Shown here: in pieces, positions 34,963 to 43,558 of the stretch
How positions within the stretch are numbered: the first letter of the stretch is position 1
How the letters are laid out: every line of letters begins with the position of its first letter
Source: Hafnia paralvei ATCC 29927
GTDB lineage: Bacteria > Pseudomonadota > Gammaproteobacteria > Enterobacterales > Enterobacteriaceae
Direction of reading: 5' to 3'
NCBI RefSeq assembly: GCF_001655005.1
Contig: NZ_LXET01000016.1
Coordinates: 79,232 to 143,231, forward strand
DNA: 64,000 nt
The notes under the pieces: model-generated
What the model was told of the DNA's origin: nothing
Databases searched by the model: none
Seen by the model: only the letters and a program-made list of their open reading frames with translations
Translations under genes and position numbers: made by a program

Positions 34963-35115
34963 CAGCAGAGGCCTTGGCCTAATGCTGATCGTTTAAGAGC
35001 TCGAGATACACGGGGCTAGCACACCGCGGGGCGCTCCGGCAGCTAAAGCTGCTACGACCCCATCGGTGTACTTCCCCTAAAATCACGCTTAAGTGACCAG
35101 CAGAGGCCTTGGCCT
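34963..35115. repeat. Direct repeat of the purC terminator stem flanking a 117-bp structured insert
   Basis: CAGCAGAGGCCTTGGCCT occurs at 34963-34980 and identically at 35098-35115. Only the second copy is followed by CTGTTGTTGTTTTT, completing a terminator hairpin (CAGAGGCC/GGCCTCTG plus T-tract). The 117 bp between contain nested inverted repeats: ACACCG-GGGGCG before and CGACCCC-CGGTGT after, around an inner CAGCT-AA-AGCTG hairpin at about 35040-35051. The arrangement looks like an element inserted with duplication of its target. Confidence 0.7.
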
Positions 35116-35131
35116 CTGTTGTTGTTTTTAT
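35098..35131 (+). terminator. purC terminator (downstream intact copy)
   Basis: CAGAGGCC-TT-GGCCTCTG with following GTTGTTTTTAT: an eight-pair GC-rich stem and T-rich tract, 161 bp beyond the purC stop. The upstream copy at 34963 lacks the closing CTG and the T-tract. Confidence 0.75.
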
Positions 35132-35264
35132 ACTTCACTGATGCGCTGAAGCATCGGATGTTTTCCTCTCATGAAGTATTTCATTATCTGATTTCTCCTT
35201 TTTATGGTATTCACGCCAGCAATTTCCTACCATTAACCCATCATGTCATTTTTGAGGTTTAACT

Positions 35265-36143
35265 ATGCGCTGGCAAGGGCGTCGCGAAAGCGACAACGTT
35301 GAAGATCGACGTGGCGATTCCACGGGTTCATCCGGTGGTTTCGGTGGCGGTGGTTTCCGTGTACCGCGTGGCAAAGGCGGCCTAATTCTGCTGGTGGTGG
35401 TATTGGTGGCGGGATATTACGGCGTGGATCTAACACCGCTGCTTAATGGCGAAGCCCCAATGGGACAAACTCAGCAACACAGCCAGCCAGCCAACTCAGC
35501 TCAGGATAACCAGATGGCGAAATTTACTTCGGTTATTTTGGCTTCCACCGAAGATACCTGGAGTCAGTTATTTCAGAAAATGGGTAAACAGTATCAGGAT
35601 CCTAAGCTGGTATTGTATCGAGGCGCGACGCGTACCGGATGTGGAACGGGTCAGTCCGTTATGGGGCCTTTCTACTGCCCTGCAGACAAAACCGTCTATA
35701 TTGATCTTTCTTTCTATCAAGAGATGAAGAATAAATTAGGTGCAGACGGTGATTTTGCTCAAGGCTACGTGGTGGCACATGAAGTTGGGCACCACGTACA
35801 GAACCTGCTGGGTATTGAGCAGAAGGTACGCCAAATGCAGCAAGGGGCAAGCAAAGCTGAGCAGAATCGACTCTCCGTGAAGATGGAGCTTCAGGCCGAT
35901 TGCTTCGCTGGCGTTTGGGGCCATAACATGCAAAATCAGCAAGTGTTGGAGGCGGGGGATTTAGAAGAAGCGTTGAATGCCGCGCAAGCTATTGGTGATG
36001 ACCGTTTGCAACAACAAAGCCAAGGACGTGTCATCCCAGATAGCTTCACTCATGGAACTTCAGAACAGCGTTATACATGGTTTAAACGCGGTTTTGATAG
36101 TGGAAATCCAAGTAGCTGTAACACATTTGCATCTGCTAATTAA
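35265..36143 (+). CDS. ypfJ: Neutral zinc metallopeptidase family protein YpfJ
   Basis: 292-residue membrane-anchored protein. A Gly-rich, charged cytoplasmic N-terminus (MRWQGRRESDNVEDRRGD) is followed by one membrane segment (about 44-62) and an extracytoplasmic metallopeptidase-like domain (about 85-292). The zinc motif is AHEVGHHVQN, and the later MELQADCFAGVWGHN supplies the third ligand. Conserved Cys pairs (GCGTGQSVMGPFYCP) may form disulfides. The fold family (KPN_02809-like, putative neutral zinc metallopeptidase) is clear; no substrate is established. It precedes tmcA as in E. coli. Confidence 0.92.
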   Translation: MRWQGRRESDNVEDRRGDSTGSSGGFGGGGFRVPRGKGGLILLVVVLVAGYYGVDLTPLLNGEAPMGQTQQHSQPANSAQDNQMAKFTSVILASTEDTWSQLFQKMGKQYQDPKLVLYRGATRTGCGTGQSVMGPFYCPADKTVYIDLSFYQEMKNKLGADGDFAQGYVVAHEVGHHVQNLLGIEQKVRQMQQGASKAEQNRLSVKMELQADCFAGVWGHNMQNQQVLEAGDLEEALNAAQAIGDDRLQQQSQGRVIPDSFTHGTSEQRYTWFKRGFDSGNPSSCNTFASAN

Positions 36144-36247
36144 ATACTCTATCTGTGCCTCGCATTGGATGTTGCGGGGCGCAAAGCCCTAATACTTCTT
36201 ATTTCGAGTATAATATCCTCTTCTTTTGACTCTCTAAACGGATCCGT

Positions 36248-38221
36248 ATGCCACTTTCTTCTTCTATCACCTCTATGCAGCGGATGGGGATTCGCCGTGT
36301 GCTAATCGTGAGCGGTGATACTACGTGGCATCGCCAAGTTATAGAAGAGAACCTGCCTTCGCTTCAGCCTAATGTTTTGTGGGTTGGAGAAAATGCGCCG
36401 GAAGGCACAGCCTCTATCGCGACTCGTGCAGCGAGAGGTCTGTTGGGACAAGAGCTTGCCCATGTTGTGTTCAATGCCGCCGAGGGTGTTAATGCGGAAG
36501 CTCTGGCCGCTGTTTCAGGGGCGATGAGTGCGGGGCATTGGTTGATTTTGCTGGTTCCAGACTGGGAACAGTGGCCGTGCTTACCGGATATGGATAGCTT
36601 ACGTTGGAGTGAACAGGCCGAGCCCATCGCCACACCTTATTTTGTTCGGCATTTCCAGCGTGTAACTTCGCAGCACCCTGACATTATTGTGTGGAAGCAA
36701 GGAGCGCCGAAAAAAATTACTGAGCTTCAAATAGCGCGCCCCGAGTGGCAGCGTCCTGACGGATCGCCAACGCGGGAACAAGAAGCGATATTACGGGCTT
36801 TATTGACGAATAACGATCCCGTGAGCGTCGTGATTGGTGAGCGCGGGCGCGGCAAGTCAACGCTGGCTGGCATGTTTGCTGCACGGACGGCGGGAGTATG
36901 TTGGGTTACCGGTCCAAATAGAGTATCGACTCAGGTTTTATCTCAGTGTGGCAAAAAGGGGGAGTTTCATGCCCCCGATATGTTATTGGAGCAATGTCGG
37001 CAAAAAGTTCCTGAGAATGTTGATTGGTTACTGATTGATGAAGCCGCAGCAATTCCAGCACCGATGCTAAGTGAACTGATCTCATTTTTCCCCCATGTCC
37101 TTTTAACCACGACGGTTCAAGGATACGAAGGTACCGGACGGGGTTTTTTGCTTAAATTTTGTTCTTCTCTTCCATCGTGTCAAATTTATTCCTTAGAACA
37201 ACCCATGCGTTGGGCGCTGCATGATCCTCTTGAGGCGTGGGTGGGTTCGCTTTTGCTATTTGCGGAACCACAAGAACCCTTCGAGCACGGCCAGAAGCTT
37301 AAACAAAAAAAATTAAGCCAAAATGAATGGCACTCTTCGCCACAAGTGATGTCTGATTTCTACGCTCTTTTAACCAGCGCCCACTATAAGACTACGCCAC
37401 TGGATCTGCGCCGATTAATGGACGGCGTGGGAAATCAGCTGCATGCAAGCTTTGTTGATAGCAATATTGTTGCCGCATTATGGGCCGTCGATGAGGGGGG
37501 ATTAGATGAGTCGCTAGCTAAAGCCGTGTGGGCAGGGGAACGCCGCCCCAAAGGCAACTTAGTTGCGCAGTCATTAGCAGCCCATGGTGGACAATGGATA
37601 GCCGCAGTTTTACGTTCTCGTAGAATCAGCCGAATTGCCGTATTTCCCGAATGGCGACGTCAAGGCGTGGCTAAATCATTAGTGGCTGCGGTTGTTCATC
37701 AAGCGCGGCAAGAACAGTTAGACTTTGTTTCTGTTAGTTTTGGCTATACGCCCGAACTGCATCAGTTTTGGCAACGGTGTGGTTTTCAACTTGTCAGGTT
37801 TGGAACGCATTTAGAAGCGAGCAGTGGCTGCTATACAGCGATGGCGATATTACCTCTAAGTGAAAAATCACAGCCACTTTTACGCCGATTGCAGCTACGT
37901 TTGCAGCGTGATGGCTACTTTATCGAAAAAAAACTCAATATAAGACTGCCCATTAACGTGAAAAAAGACCTCTCGCTGAATCAGGATGATTGCGATGAAC
38001 TTCACGGTTTCGCTCATTGTTATCGCCCGTTTGACGTTTCTGTTTATGCACTAAGTAGATACGCAAATCATCTTTCTGATGACGAGTTAAGTTGCTTTCT
38101 AAAAAGCTGTATAAATGAGAGTGGTGATGTGAGGGGATTATGTGATAAATATAAAATATCCGGTAAAAAAGAGCTGATTACTAGATTGCGGACCGTATTG
38201 GCTAGCATTCTTAATAACTAA
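36248..38221 (+). CDS. tmcA: tRNA(Met) cytidine acetyltransferase TmcA
   Basis: Makes N4-acetylcytidine at the wobble position of elongator tRNA-Met using acetyl-CoA and ATP. The N-terminal domain (1-180) is followed by a RNA-helicase-like ATPase module with Walker A GERGRGKST (about 197-205) and Walker B WLLIDEAAAIP, then a GNAT domain (about 400-540) with IAVFPEWRRQGVAKSLVAAV and VSFGYTPELHQFW, and a tRNA-binding C-terminus. Its 657 residues compare with 671 in E. coli. A TATAAT at 36209-36214 is a likely -10 element. An autotransporter gene has been inserted between tmcA and ypfH relative to E. coli. Confidence 0.97.
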   Translation: MPLSSSITSMQRMGIRRVLIVSGDTTWHRQVIEENLPSLQPNVLWVGENAPEGTASIATRAARGLLGQELAHVVFNAAEGVNAEALAAVSGAMSAGHWLILLVPDWEQWPCLPDMDSLRWSEQAEPIATPYFVRHFQRVTSQHPDIIVWKQGAPKKITELQIARPEWQRPDGSPTREQEAILRALLTNNDPVSVVIGERGRGKSTLAGMFAARTAGVCWVTGPNRVSTQVLSQCGKKGEFHAPDMLLEQCRQKVPENVDWLLIDEAAAIPAPMLSELISFFPHVLLTTTVQGYEGTGRGFLLKFCSSLPSCQIYSLEQPMRWALHDPLEAWVGSLLLFAEPQEPFEHGQKLKQKKLSQNEWHSSPQVMSDFYALLTSAHYKTTPLDLRRLMDGVGNQLHASFVDSNIVAALWAVDEGGLDESLAKAVWAGERRPKGNLVAQSLAAHGGQWIAAVLRSRRISRIAVFPEWRRQGVAKSLVAAVVHQARQEQLDFVSVSFGYTPELHQFWQRCGFQLVRFGTHLEASSGCYTAMAILPLSEKSQPLLRRLQLRLQRDGYFIEKKLNIRLPINVKKDLSLNQDDCDELHGFAHCYRPFDVSVYALSRYANHLSDDELSCFLKSCINESGDVRGLCDKYKISGKKELITRLRTVLASILNN

Positions 38222-38564
38222 TTAAAACCATTCTTAATATTAAGCTTCAGGGTGTTTTTTATTTTTACTTTTATTTTCTTATTCTCTGTATGTTCTTTTT
38301 TATTTAATTAAGAATTAAATTTATTTATTTAACAAGTCGTTTATCGTGAGGGTTTTTTATATTTTCGAGATGACGGTTGTTACCATATTTAAAAGTTTTT
38401 TTTAGTTGAATTAAATCTACCTCTTAATTATTATTTAATTCCGCTGAACTTTGGCGAAAGCACTTTCAGATAGTTTCATATATTTTAAAAGTATCAACAA
38501 TTCATAACTATATTCATCTCTGATGGGTTATGGATTAACGTTGCCTATATTGAGGGAATAACAG
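38222..38564. other. AT-rich upstream region of the autotransporter gene
   Basis: 343 bp with no supported ORF, composed largely of A/T runs such as TTTTTTATTTTTACTTTTATTT. It must contain the autotransporter promoter. The composition contrasts sharply with the flanking tmcA gene and is the kind bound by H-NS. GAGGG at 38551-38555 is the ribosome-binding site for the ATG at 38565. Confidence 0.5.
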
Positions 38565-41354
38565 ATGTCTTCTTGGAAGAATAAGACTGCTTTAACGCGT
38601 CTGGCATTGGCTTGCTCTATGGCTATCGCAGCTCAAGCTGCTGTAGCTGCTACAAATGATATTTCAGGTACTACCTACGATACCTACGGCCACGATCTTG
38701 GCTACGGTAATCATGTTTATGTCAACGATACTTTCAATGCTGGTAGTTATGTTGATGGATATGTAGATTATGATGGGTATGTTGGCTGGAATAATTCAAC
38801 TGACGGATATTATGATGGTGATATCTATCCAGTAATTAATAAATCTGTCGTTAATGGTGTTATTTCAACCTATTACCTTGGCTATGATTCATCAAATACT
38901 GCTGATACATTAAATATCTCTAACAGTACAATTCACGGTATGGTTACATCATCCTGCGTAACCGATGAGTGTGCTAATGATACTGACCATCAGTTAGGTA
39001 CACTGCAACTGACCGTTGATAACTCTACGATCGATGATACCTACGAACATTATGATTATGACGTGACGACAAATGATGTTCGTGATCATGATCTTTATAA
39101 TACCTACGCAATGGGTAATGCAATTACTCTGGATCAGGAAGCAAATGTAGTTATCCAGAACAATTCCCACGTTGCAGGTATCACCTTAGTTCAAGGTTAC
39201 TATTGGCCTGATAGTGCAACCAATAGCCCAGAAATTTTTACTGATACCGTAACTGTTAAAGATTCTGTGGTCACTTCAGGTGCTTACTCAGAATTGGATA
39301 ATACAGGTTTCTATGGCCAATCAGGCAAACCAAGTGACTACGCAGGAACGAGTACTGCAGGCCTTGATGATGCGGCACTGATTGTTATGGCAAGTCGTAC
39401 TGATAACGCTATGCAAACCACGGCGACGTTTGATCATTCAACGTTGACTGGCGATGTTCTGTTCTCCAGCGTATTCGATAATAACTTTGATCCAACTGGC
39501 CATGATTCTAACGGTGATAATGTTAAAGACACCAATGGTTGGGATGATCAAGATTCTTTAAATCTGACATTAACCAACGGCAGTAAGTGGGTTGGTGCTG
39601 CGGTGTCTTCTGTTGAACATACGAATACTCTGTATGATTACAGCCCTAATAGCCTGTGGCCAACAGATGAGTTCGATGTAAATGGCGATTTCACCTCAGC
39701 TTCTGTTTATCAGAGCGGTTTGTTCAACGTTACTCTGGATAATAACTCTGAGTGGGACACCCGCAAAACATCTAACATTGACACTTTGACCATTAACAAC
39801 GGTTCTCAGGTTAATGTTGTGAATTCAAGCTTGCTGGCTGATAGCATTACCTTGAATAACGGTTCTTCGATGCAAATCGGCGATAGCAACAGTGCCGGTA
39901 CGACGATTCCTAATTCGTATGGCTATAACAACGGCGTTGCTACTGATTCACTGAACATCAATAGCGGCAGTCAGGTTATCCTGACTGAGGAAACTGCAGC
40001 ACTGTATGCCAACACAATCACTGTGACCAACGGCGGTGAACTGAACTTAGGTTTGGGTCAGACCGATACTCACAGCTTGGTATTAAGTGATGCCGGTACT
40101 CTGAATGTTGGCAGCCGTGAGTACGTGCTCAATTCAGATATGAGCAATGCGCGTTATGTGACCAATGATGTTAATGCTGCTGGTTACGACCACGGTGTCA
40201 TTGCTATCAATTCTGACGGCCACTTGGCGGTTAACGGCGATGTGAGCGGTAACTACTCTGTTCGCGTAGATAACGCGACTGGGCAGGGTTCTATCGCTGA
40301 TTACCAAGACAAAGAAATTGTTCGTGTGTACGACAATAATGCAGATACTAGCGCATCGTTCACCGCGGCTAACCGTGCTGACCTAGGTGCTTATACCTAT
40401 GAAGCAGAGCAGCGCGGCGATACTGTCGTTCTGGACCAGCGTAACCTGACCGATGCTGCCAATATGGCGCTGAGCATTCCTTCTGCAAACGCCAACATCT
40501 GGCATATGGAGCAGGACACTCTGGAACGTCGCCAGACTCAAACTCGTGATAACGCGGGTGACACTGGTGGTGCATGGGTGAGCTACTTCGGCGGTCATGT
40601 TAACGGCGACGGCGGTGAGATCAATTACGATCAAGATATCAACGGTATCATGGTTGGTGTGGATAAGGTTATCGACGGCAACTATGCAAACTGGTTGGTC
40701 GGTATGTCCGCAGGCTTCGCTAAAGGCGACGTTAGCGACCACAGCGGAAGCGTAGATCAGGACAGCCAGTCTGCTCGTGTCTACTCTTCTGCTAAGTTCG
40801 ACAACAACGTCTTCTTGGATACCTCGTTAAGCTACTCTCATTACAGCAACGATCTGGATGCTGATATGAGCAACGGCGACCACACATCGGGCTCTACCAG
40901 CTCTGATGCATGGGGCTTCGGCTTGAAAGTCGGCTACGACATCGCTCTTGATACTCAGGGTAAATTGAGCCCATATGCTAGCGTTTCTGGTCTGTTCATG
41001 AACAGTGATGACTACCGTACCAGCAATGGCATGGATGTGTCTGACCAAGGTTATAACAGCTTGCGTTACGAAGCAGGTATCAATGCTAACTATCGCTTCG
41101 ACTATGCAAACGACCAGTCTCTGACTCCATATGCGACTTTGGCATACGTTTATGATGATGCGGGCAGCAACGATGCAGACATCAACGGCGACAACATTGA
41201 CAACGGTGTTGGTGGTTCAGCAGTTCGCGTTGGTTTAGGCGGTCAGTTTAACTTCACTAAGAACTTCAGCACCTACGCAGGCGCAAGCTATATGGGTGGT
41301 AGTGATATCGACCAACCATGGGCTGTTAACGCTGGCGTGAAATACAGCTGGTAA
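38565..41354 (+). CDS. Classical (type Va) autotransporter with beta-helical passenger
   Basis: 929-residue surface protein. A signal peptide (about 1-29, ending AAVAA) precedes a passenger (about 30-620) rich in Asn, Asp, Ser, Thr and Tyr with repeating strand patterns such as LTINNGSQVNVVNSSLLADS, typical of pectin-lyase-like parallel beta-helices. A single close Cys pair (CVTDEC, near 129) is unusual in autotransporters. The C-terminal translocator barrel (about 650-929) starts near GGAWVSYFGGHVNGDG and ends NAGVKYSW with a terminal aromatic residue recognised by BAM. No serine-protease motif is visible, so an adhesin is more likely than a toxin. Located between core genes tmcA and ypfH; a terminator follows. 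Confidence 0.88.
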   Translation: MSSWKNKTALTRLALACSMAIAAQAAVAATNDISGTTYDTYGHDLGYGNHVYVNDTFNAGSYVDGYVDYDGYVGWNNSTDGYYDGDIYPVINKSVVNGVISTYYLGYDSSNTADTLNISNSTIHGMVTSSCVTDECANDTDHQLGTLQLTVDNSTIDDTYEHYDYDVTTNDVRDHDLYNTYAMGNAITLDQEANVVIQNNSHVAGITLVQGYYWPDSATNSPEIFTDTVTVKDSVVTSGAYSELDNTGFYGQSGKPSDYAGTSTAGLDDAALIVMASRTDNAMQTTATFDHSTLTGDVLFSSVFDNNFDPTGHDSNGDNVKDTNGWDDQDSLNLTLTNGSKWVGAAVSSVEHTNTLYDYSPNSLWPTDEFDVNGDFTSASVYQSGLFNVTLDNNSEWDTRKTSNIDTLTINNGSQVNVVNSSLLADSITLNNGSSMQIGDSNSAGTTIPNSYGYNNGVATDSLNINSGSQVILTEETAALYANTITVTNGGELNLGLGQTDTHSLVLSDAGTLNVGSREYVLNSDMSNARYVTNDVNAAGYDHGVIAINSDGHLAVNGDVSGNYSVRVDNATGQGSIADYQDKEIVRVYDNNADTSASFTAANRADLGAYTYEAEQRGDTVVLDQRNLTDAANMALSIPSANANIWHMEQDTLERRQTQTRDNAGDTGGAWVSYFGGHVNGDGGEINYDQDINGIMVGVDKVIDGNYANWLVGMSAGFAKGDVSDHSGSVDQDSQSARVYSSAKFDNNVFLDTSLSYSHYSNDLDADMSNGDHTSGSTSSDAWGFGLKVGYDIALDTQGKLSPYASVSGLFMNSDDYRTSNGMDVSDQGYNSLRYEAGINANYRFDYANDQSLTPYATLAYVYDDAGSNDADINGDNIDNGVGGSAVRVGLGGQFNFTKNFSTYAGASYMGGSDIDQPWAVNAGVKYSW

Positions 41355-41666
41355 TAGATTCATACGCCCTGGCGACAGTATACAATCTCTTTTGCTAGCG
41401 TCCAAGTAACAGAGTTTGTGCCGAAAGGATTTTGGGCTGTTGCCTAGTATGAATTCTCCGCGCAGTTTAGGCTGAGCGGAGAGTCCCTTAAGTTGAATGG
41501 CCCTTCGGGGCCATTTTTTTTATCTCGTTTTTGACTAGCATTCAGCAAAAAAATAGAACAACCTCATCAAGGAAATACGATTTTCATCAAAACTCTTCGG
41601 CGTATAGTGGTGGTTAACAAATGATGCCAATAAGTGGCATGTTTTAATTAACCGAGGAGTGACCTA
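41355..41666. other. Autotransporter-ypfH intergenic region
   Basis: 312 bp that contain the autotransporter terminator (41497-41522) and then about 140 bp that should hold the ypfH promoter; GAGGAG at 41653-41658 is the ypfH ribosome-binding site. Nothing else could be supported. Confidence 0.5.
41497..41522 (+). terminator. Terminator after the autotransporter gene
   Basis: ATGGCCC (41497-41503), tetraloop TTCG, GGGCCAT (41508-41514), then a run of eight T. It is about 140 bp after the autotransporter stop, with no gene between. Confidence 0.92.
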
Positions 41667-42353
41667 ATGAAGCACGAACATCATGTTGTCCAAAGCCCTG
41701 CAACACCGGCAGAACAGCTGATTTTGCTGTTTCACGGGGTTGGCGATAATCCGGTGTCTATGGGAACGATTGGTGAGTATTTTGCTCAAGCTTTTCCAAA
41801 AGCACTGGTGATTAGCATTGGATCACCCTATCAGATCCCGAGCGGCCAAGGTTTGCAGTGGTTTTCGGTGGATGGGGTAACAGAAGAGAACCGCATCGAG
41901 CGTATTAATGAGGTTATGCCTCAGTTTATTGAAATTGTGCGATATTGGCAGCGTGTTGCTGATGTTAATCCTGAGGCCACAGCACTAGTCGGATTTTCTC
42001 AGGGAGCGATTATGGCGCTTGAAGCCGTGAAAGTGACGCCAAATTTGGCCGGAAGGGTGGTATCTTTCAGTGGTCGTTTTGCCGCATTACCTGAAAAAAG
42101 TTTAGGGAATACGGTTGTTCACCTGATTCATGGTAGTGAGGATACGATTATTGTTATCGATAACGCGCATCAGGCTGCAGAGAGTATGCAAACATACGGA
42201 TCTGACTTTACTTTAGATATCGAGCCGATTGGGCATGCCATCGATCAGAATATGATGGATTTAGCGCTAGAGCGTTTACGTGCTTACATTCCTCAACGCT
42301 ATTGGGATGAAGCTCTGAGTGGTAAACGTGGCGATTTGATCGCTTTTAAATAA
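41667..42353 (+). CDS. ypfH: Alpha/beta-hydrolase (serine esterase) YpfH
   Basis: 228-residue cytoplasmic esterase of the carboxylesterase/phospholipase family. The catalytic triad can be placed: nucleophile Ser in GFSQGAIMAL, Asp in HGSEDTIIVID and His in EPIGHAIDQNM. The oxyanion region is LILLFHGVGDNP. It matches E. coli YpfH, which has been shown to hydrolyse short-chain acyl esters; the natural substrate is unknown. Good GAGGAG ribosome-binding site. It is convergent with ypfN and ends at a bidirectional terminator. Confidence 0.93.
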   Translation: MKHEHHVVQSPATPAEQLILLFHGVGDNPVSMGTIGEYFAQAFPKALVISIGSPYQIPSGQGLQWFSVDGVTEENRIERINEVMPQFIEIVRYWQRVADVNPEATALVGFSQGAIMALEAVKVTPNLAGRVVSFSGRFAALPEKSLGNTVVHLIHGSEDTIIVIDNAHQAAESMQTYGSDFTLDIEPIGHAIDQNMMDLALERLRAYIPQRYWDEALSGKRGDLIAFK

Positions 42354-42369
42354 CAGTGATGTGCTAACT

Positions 42370-42394
42370 AAGGGCAATAAAAATTGCCCTTTTA
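42370..42394. terminator. Bidirectional terminator between ypfH and ypfN
   Basis: AAGGGCAAT (42370-42378), loop AAAA, ATTGCCCTT (42383-42391), then TTAC. It is a perfect nine-pair stem between convergent genes. Confidence 0.82.
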
Positions 42395-42418
42395 CTTCTG
42401 ATGAGAACTAACTTGGTG

Positions 42419-42604
42419 TTACTTCTTTTTAGGCCAGTCATCATCATTGTCCCATTGCGCATTGTTATCGCGATGTGGAGGCAATTCAGGCTTATTGCTC
42501 AGAAAACTTTTGTGGTCTACTTTGAGCAAGGCTTTCATCCCATTCCATACCATCCCGATCAGAACTAACAGAATAATCCACCAGTAATCGGCTAACCATT
42601 GCAT
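42419..42604 (-). CDS. ypfN: Small inner-membrane protein YpfN (UPF0370)
   Basis: 61-residue protein with one membrane segment (about 3-23, beginning MQWLADYWWIILLVLIGMVW) and an acidic, Trp-containing cytoplasmic tail (NKPELPPHRDNNAQWDNDDD then WPKKK), which is the UPF0370 family signature shared with E. coli YpfN. The reading frame is open for a further 22 codons, but the ATG at 42604 has GGTGGT just ahead and matches the family start. Function unknown. In E. coli ypfN is next to dapE; here an M15 peptidase gene and a terminator lie between them. Confidence 0.92.
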   Translation of the reverse strand: MQWLADYWWIILLVLIGMVWNGMKALLKVDHKSFLSNKPELPPHRDNNAQWDNDDDWPKKK

Positions 42605-42852
42605 AGCTACCACCTTAAATTTTGGACTAATTAAATGGCTGAACTGCAACGTTGCTGCCATTCTAGCCATTCATCATTGATTCGAGCCACCTAACATCGG
42701 TGAAACGGATTTTAATAACCGTTTTTCTGCATGACACCATTCACTCTGCGTTAAGTATACAACCTCAGAGGCAAAGTTATGCGGGGTTTCCGCAATAAAA
42801 ATAGTACGGGGTAACACTCAATTATGTATAAATTTCTTGAGCTTAAGACAAA

Positions 42853-42874
42853 AAACCGCCCATTCAGGCGGTTT
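42853..42874 (-). terminator. Terminator of the yffB-dapE-M15 peptidase operon
   Basis: On the minus strand AAACCGCC, loop TGAATG, GGCGGTTT is followed by TTTTGTC: an eight-pair stem and U-tract about 20 bp after the M15 peptidase stop. Confidence 0.88.
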
Positions 42875-42892
42875 AAAACATATAAGTAAGGC

Positions 42893-43558
42893 TTATTTTA
42901 TGGCAATAAAGCGGGAAAAAATCTCTGACAGGTGTGGAATAAGCCATTCTGAACCCGCAATGTGTTTGTCTTGCCATGCTTTTTTGAGCACCTCTTTCGT
43001 TAGCTGATGCTCAGCCAAGGAGGAGAGGGGGCGATAGCTGAGATGCCAAGGCTCTACCGCAACACCTTGCTGCTTATCACCGAATGGGCGGTAAAATCCA
43101 AAACGATCCATATTATCTGAAAGCCATTGATTTAATGGATAGAAATATCCCCCTTCCAGATATTCCCATGGCTCAAGCTGAAGTTTTTTCCCATCGGGTA
43201 AAAGATCTGGATCATAGATATCGAGATCGGTTCCCCAATGATGGCGACTAGCGCCAGGAAGTGCAGACCAACGTAAAATTGCACAGCATAACTCGCCATC
43301 CGTCAGCGTTGTGATATCCAGTGGTTGGCTATTTTCATCGAGAACAGCGCGTTCACCATTGAATTTCGCATTCCAAATAGTTTGCTGTCGAGCAAAGTCT
43401 CTAAATGTGCTGGCGGGTTGTAAATTAAATCCCGCTTCTTTGGCTGCGCATTGCAATGCCTGAAAAGCCTTAACGGCCTCAGGTTGTAAACGATGGTTCC
43501 CACAAAGTACGGCAAGATGCTCGGTGCTTTGTCCGGTCAGCATTTCCGGCGTGATCAT
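42893..43558 (-). CDS. M15 family D,D-carboxypeptidase-like metallopeptidase
   Basis: 221-residue zinc peptidase of the VanY/LdcB-like M15 family, which trims D-Ala or other residues from peptidoglycan stem peptides. The zinc ligands are visible: His in ASRHHWGTDLDIYD with the following Asp, and the EPWHLSYRP motif with catalytic Glu and third ligand His. Substrate-pocket segment ASTFRDFARQQTIWNAKF is also typical. No signal peptide is seen, so it may act on cytoplasmic muropeptides or use another route. ATG at 43558 overlaps the dapE stop by four bases (ATGA). Coupling to dapE, a diaminopimelate gene, suggests a cell-wall role. Confidence 0.88.
   Translation of the reverse strand: MITPEMLTGQSTEHLAVLCGNHRLQPEAVKAFQALQCAAKEAGFNLQPASTFRDFARQQTIWNAKFNGERAVLDENSQPLDITTLTDGELCCAILRWSALPGASRHHWGTDLDIYDPDLLPDGKKLQLEPWEYLEGGYFYPLNQWLSDNMDRFGFYRPFGDKQQGVAVEPWHLSYRPLSSLAEHQLTKEVLKKAWQDKHIAGSEWLIPHLSEIFSRFIAIK

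Noticed and set aside
38222..38564. A CRISPR-like or tandem-repeat array in the AT-rich region before the autotransporter
   Set aside because: The A/T runs are irregular; there are no repeats of constant length or spacers.
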